A stretch of 7,313 nucleotides of DNA from assembly GCA_938042055.1 (NCBI GenBank), contig CALIRX010000025.1:1-7313 (forward strand), read 5' to 3'. This DNA is from an uncultured Candidatus Saccharibacteria bacterium. GTDB taxonomy: Bacteria; Patescibacteriota; Saccharimonadia; Saccharimonadales; Saccharimonadaceae. Position 1 is the first letter of the stretch, and the number at the start of each line of letters is the position of its first letter. A program made the position numbers and the translations under genes. Positions 5,097 through 7,313 of the stretch are shown one piece after another. Below the pieces are notes generated by a model. It did no database searches. It worked only from the letters and a program-made list of their open reading frames with translations, and was not told where the DNA came from.

Positions 5097-6269
5097 TTAT
5101 ACCACATCCTTAATTTCCTCTGGTAAAAATCCTTTGTCGTGCTTAAAGCCAGCTTGCCATTTGTAGCCTTTATTATAACCCAAATCTTTCATCAATTTGG
5201 TCGGAGCGTTCCTGAGATGCAACGGCACGGGAGAATTCGGATATTTACGTGCCAATTCAAAAGCGCCGTACATTAAATCGGTAATTTCACGCGATTTCTG
5301 ACTGCGAGCCAGAGCAATAGCGCAATGGAATAAATTATACTTCGCCTCCGGAAGACCGACGCGCTCGACAGCCTCAAATGTTGCAATTGCCAAGCTCAGC
5401 GCACCATTGCCCGCCAGCCCGATATCTTCCGATGCAAAAATCACCATTCGCCGAGCAATAAACTTCGGATCCTCGCCCGCGTCAATCATTCGCGCCAAAT
5501 AATACGTCGCAGCCGTCGCGTCACTACCTCTTAGTGACTTGATAAAAGCGGAAATCACGTCGTAATGCGAATCGCCTTTTTTATCATAGCCCGGAAGTCG
5601 CTTCTGAGCCGCCGCTTTAACCACTTCCGGCGTTACTTTTTCGTTAAAACTCAGCGCCAATTCCAAATTGCCCAGCGCCACCCTTGCGTCGCCATCTGAT
5701 AATTCCGCCAAATAGTCCAGAGCTTTGGGCGAAACCTGCTTAGACTTTTTCAAGACTTTCAGCGCTCTTTTTAATACGGATATAATCTCGTCTTTTGTCA
5801 ATCGCTGGAGAACTAAAACTCGTGAACGCGACAGTAGCGGCGTGATGACTTCAAAGCTCGGATTCTCGGTCGTCGCACCGATTAACGTAATTAGCCCACT
5901 CTCAACGTGCGGCAAAAACGCGTCTTGCTGAGCTTTATTAAATCGGTGGATTTCATCAACGAATAGAATTGTCCTGAGTCCTAAATTCCAATTTTGACGG
6001 GCGTGTTCAATCACTTGTTCAACGTCTTTTTTTCCGCTTGTAACTGCCGATAATTCAATGAACTCCGCCTTCACCTCACGTGCGATAATCCGCGCCAACG
6101 TCGTTTTTCCAGTTCCCGGCGGACCCCACAATATCAAACTGACCGGCTCGCCATTCTTAACAATCCGCCTCAATAACTCGCCCTCACCAAGCAAATGGCT
6201 CTGCCCTATCACCTCGTCCAGCGTCTGCGGTCTCATCCGTTCAGCCAGTGGCTGCCTACTATCACTCAT
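5097..6269 (-). CDS. rarA: Replication-associated recombination protein RarA (MgsA), AAA+ ATPase
   Basis: A 390-residue AAA+ protein of the clamp-loader-related RarA/MgsA/WRNIP1 family, which acts at stalled replication forks. Seen: PLAERMRPQTLDEVIGQ near the start, Walker A GPPGTGKT (49-56), Walker B ILFVDEIH (101-108) followed by RFNKAQQDAFLP, sensor 1 GATTENPS (131-138), the arginine-finger region LLSRSR (145-150), sensor 2 GDAR (193-196), and the C-terminal tetramerisation region with RMVIFASEDIG (274-284) and HLRNAPTKLMK. It is somewhat shorter than E. coli RarA (447). I chose ATG 6269: family N-termini begin close to PLAxRMRP, and a TATAAT sits 6 nt before it. A TTG at 6302 would lie in the promoter. 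Confidence 0.95.
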   Translation of the reverse strand: MSDSRQPLAERMRPQTLDEVIGQSHLLGEGELLRRIVKNGEPVSLILWGPPGTGKTTLARIIAREVKAEFIELSAVTSGKKDVEQVIEHARQNWNLGLRTILFVDEIHRFNKAQQDAFLPHVESGLITLIGATTENPSFEVITPLLSRSRVLVLQRLTKDEIISVLKRALKVLKKSKQVSPKALDYLAELSDGDARVALGNLELALSFNEKVTPEVVKAAAQKRLPGYDKKGDSHYDVISAFIKSLRGSDATAATYYLARMIDAGEDPKFIARRMVIFASEDIGLAGNGALSLAIATFEAVERVGLPEAKYNLFHCAIALARSQKSREITDLMYGAFELARKYPNSPVPLHLRNAPTKLMKDLGYNKGYKWQAGFKHDKGFLPEEIKDVV

Positions 6270-6275
6270 ACTTCC

Positions 6276-6304
6276 ATTATATCGCGAAATCCATAAAGCC
6301 AAAA
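6276..6304 (-). promoter_or_regulatory. Promoter of rarA, apparently leaderless
   Basis: On the minus strand a perfect TATAAT (6276-6281) is followed after only 6 nt by the rarA ATG (6269). Transcription would start at or within 1-2 nt of the ATG. The -35 is weak (TTGGCT at 6297-6302 with a 15-nt spacer, or TTTTGG at 6299-6304). There is no Shine-Dalgarno site of normal position. Confidence 0.5.
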
Positions 6305-6316
6305 AGTCGTCCGCCG

Positions 6317-6347
6317 TTTACACTTTCCTCACACAAAATGCTACAAT
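6317..6347 (+). promoter_or_regulatory. Promoter of the slipin gene
   Basis: TTTACA (6317-6322) and TACAAT (6342-6347) are 19 nt apart. The long spacer is offset by an extended -10 TG at 6339-6340 (TGCTACAAT). It lies back-to-back with the rarA promoter. Confidence 0.55.
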
Positions 6348-6371
6348 AGATCTATATAAATAGGAGGAAAA

Positions 6372-7118
6372 ATGGGAGCATTTGTAGTAATCATCTTAGT
6401 ATCTATCGGGCTTTATGTGCTAAGCGGCATTAAAATTGTCAATCAATATCAGCGCGGCGTGGTTTTAACGCTCGGTAAATTTACTGGCGTTCGCGAACCA
6501 GGATTAAGAGTCGTCATTCCAGGATTACAGACAATGATGTTGGTCGATATTCGATCAACTCCAATTGACGTCCCAAAACAAGAAGTCATCACCAAAGACA
6601 ACGTCACGGTTGGCGTTGATGCGGTGGTTTATTTCCGAGTTATCAACGCGCCAAAAGCCGTGCTGGAAACCACGAACTATATTTACGCGACTAGCCAATT
6701 TGCCCAAGCAGCACTGCGCGACGTCACCGGAAATGTTGATATGGACGATTTGCTCGCCAAGCGCGAAGAGATTTCCCAGCAGATCAAGGAAATTGTTGAT
6801 GCCGAAACTGACAAATGGGGTATCGATGTCGAGAACGTTAAGATTCAGAATATCGAACTTCCTGGCGATATGAAGCGCGCCATGGCCAAGCAAGCCGAGG
6901 CAGAACGTGAGCGCCGCGCCAACATCATCAACGCTGACGGTGAAAAAGCTGCAGCTGAAACGCTAGCACAAGCCGCCGAGATCTTGGCAAAAACTCAAGG
7001 CGCTATCAATCTGCGAACATTGAACACCTTAGAGCGAATCTCCACAGAGCCAAGCCAAAAGACGATGATGCTATTCCCTATCGAACTCATCGACGCAATC
7101 CGCGGTGGTAAAAAATAG
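6372..7118 (+). CDS. Slipin (stomatin-like SPFH-domain membrane protein)
   Basis: A 248-residue SPFH/Band 7 protein of the slipin group. One N-terminal hydrophobic anchor (about 2-20) is followed by the SPFH domain (21-190) with typical motifs: QYQRGVVLTLGKF, REPGLRVVIPGL, IDVPKQEVITKDNVTVGVDAVVYFRV and LRDVTGNVDMDDLLAKREEI. The coiled-coil border is MAKQAEAERERRANII (171-186), then Ala/Glu-rich heptads to about 215, and a C-terminal MMLFPIELID. Slipins form oligomeric cages or scaffolds on the cytoplasmic membrane. The ATG at 6372 has AGGAGG 4 nt upstream. Bacterial slipins often pair with an NfeD gene; none follows here, and a terminator lies 18 nt after the stop. Confidence 0.93.
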   Translation: MGAFVVIILVSIGLYVLSGIKIVNQYQRGVVLTLGKFTGVREPGLRVVIPGLQTMMLVDIRSTPIDVPKQEVITKDNVTVGVDAVVYFRVINAPKAVLETTNYIYATSQFAQAALRDVTGNVDMDDLLAKREEISQQIKEIVDAETDKWGIDVENVKIQNIELPGDMKRAMAKQAEAERERRANIINADGEKAAAETLAQAAEILAKTQGAINLRTLNTLERISTEPSQKTMMLFPIELIDAIRGGKK

Positions 7119-7135
7119 AACATTTATCAATAAAT

Positions 7136-7166
7136 AAGCACTCTGCGATTCTACAGGGTGCTTTAT
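7136..7166 (+). terminator. Hairpin terminator after the slipin gene
   Basis: AAGCACTCTG (7136-7145) pairs with CAGGGTGCTT (7154-7163) around an 8-nt loop: ten pairs including one G-U that holds only in plus-strand RNA. The U-tract is weak (CTTTATGATTT), so some readthrough into the next element is plausible. In the other direction it is followed by ATTTATTG and could act weakly there too. Confidence 0.7.
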
Positions 7167-7168
7167 GA

Positions 7169-7281
7169 TTTCTGGTGGCAATTTACGCCAAAGCTCGAAC
7201 CTATTTCGAGTGTAAAAACTGAGCCATGCAGGCTCAGCCCCAACGCCTGCGAGCGCACGCGCCCGCTCGCCCCACCAGAAA
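7169..7281. ncRNA. Candidate structured RNA of unknown family
   Basis: A perfect 10-bp closing helix (7169-7178 with 7272-7281; TTTCTGGTGG/CCACCAGAAA) encloses three perfect hairpins: CTCGAA/TTCGAG (7194-7199, 7205-7210), CTGAGCC/GGCTCAG (7219-7225, 7231-7237) and GCGAGCG/CGCTCGC (7249-7255, 7264-7270). A fourth, TGGC/GCCA (7176-7179, 7187-7190), competes with the base of the closing helix. The result is a compact multi-branch fold with no match I recognise (not tRNA, tmRNA, SRP, 6S or RNase P). Strand is uncertain: G7193-U7211 would extend one stem only in plus-strand RNA, but no plus promoter is visible. A minus-strand frame open from the window edge to a TAA at 7163-7165 is an alternative. 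Confidence 0.5.
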
Positions 7282-7313
7282 AACCCTTTGAATTATCTTT
7301 TTGAAATTTCCCC

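Noticed and set aside
6555..6893. Minus- and plus-strand frames inside the slipin gene
   Set aside because: They are shadows of a full-length SPFH protein with all its motifs.
7163..7313. C-terminus of a leftward gene entering from the right edge (50 codons, ending in a TAA inside the terminator stem)
   Set aside because: The frame is open but coincides with the perfect helices and has no recognisable domain; kept only as an alternative to the RNA call.
1..7313. CRISPR array, transposase, integrase or toxin-antitoxin pair
   Set aside because: I looked for regular spaced repeats and for the typical proteins and found none.

Overview
ORGANISM. The window is bacterial, of moderate GC, with standard code, strong Shine-Dalgarno sites, consensus -35/-10 promoters and a tRNA with an encoded CCA tail. 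The layout is compact. The mix of typA, rarA, a lone slipin and small Gln/Pro-tailed DUF2569-like membrane proteins would fit a reduced genome such as Patescibacteria/Saccharibacteria. That placement is a tentative impression from gene style, not from a marker gene.

LEFT BLOCK (about 1-1800), more AT-rich and accessory-looking. A leftward operon encodes a 55-aa Cys-containing small protein (912-1079), a divergent Ham1/RdgB-type nucleotide pyrophosphatase (343-891), and the first 46 codons of a GTP cyclohydrolase I (folE) gene that stops early (221-361). A tRNA-Val(CAC) gene (1254-1330) reads rightward from a near-consensus promoter and shares a bidirectional terminator with a leftward 91-aa acidic Cys-rich protein (1429-1704). 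Three leftward promoters (155-217, 1099-1160, 1745-1798) belong to one sequence family: T-rich spacer, extended -10 (TGTGRTATAA) and a small dyad at the transcription start. They look like a local regulon or a mobile promoter-leader cassette. The leftmost copy fires out of the window through a leader with an 11-bp inverted repeat.

CENTRE (1850-3850). typA/bipA, the translational GTPase, reads rightward. Its start region is unusual: a Shine-Dalgarno site, a 6-bp hairpin that swallows a GTG, then an ATG that the hairpin would bring to ideal spacing. It ends at a hairpin terminator shared with the convergent gene.

RIGHT BLOCK (3856-7313). Two tandem leftward paralogues of a four-helix DUF2569-like membrane protein each end in the same C-terminus, near-identical last codons and the same 27-nt terminator core. 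Upstream is rarA/mgsA (replication-fork AAA+ ATPase), probably co-transcribed with the second paralogue and apparently leaderless. Divergent from rarA is a slipin (SPFH membrane protein) with no NfeD partner in view. After the slipin terminator lies a 113-nt segment (7169-7281) closed by a perfect 10-bp helix and holding three further perfect hairpins. I do not recognise it; it is the best candidate here for an undescribed structured RNA.
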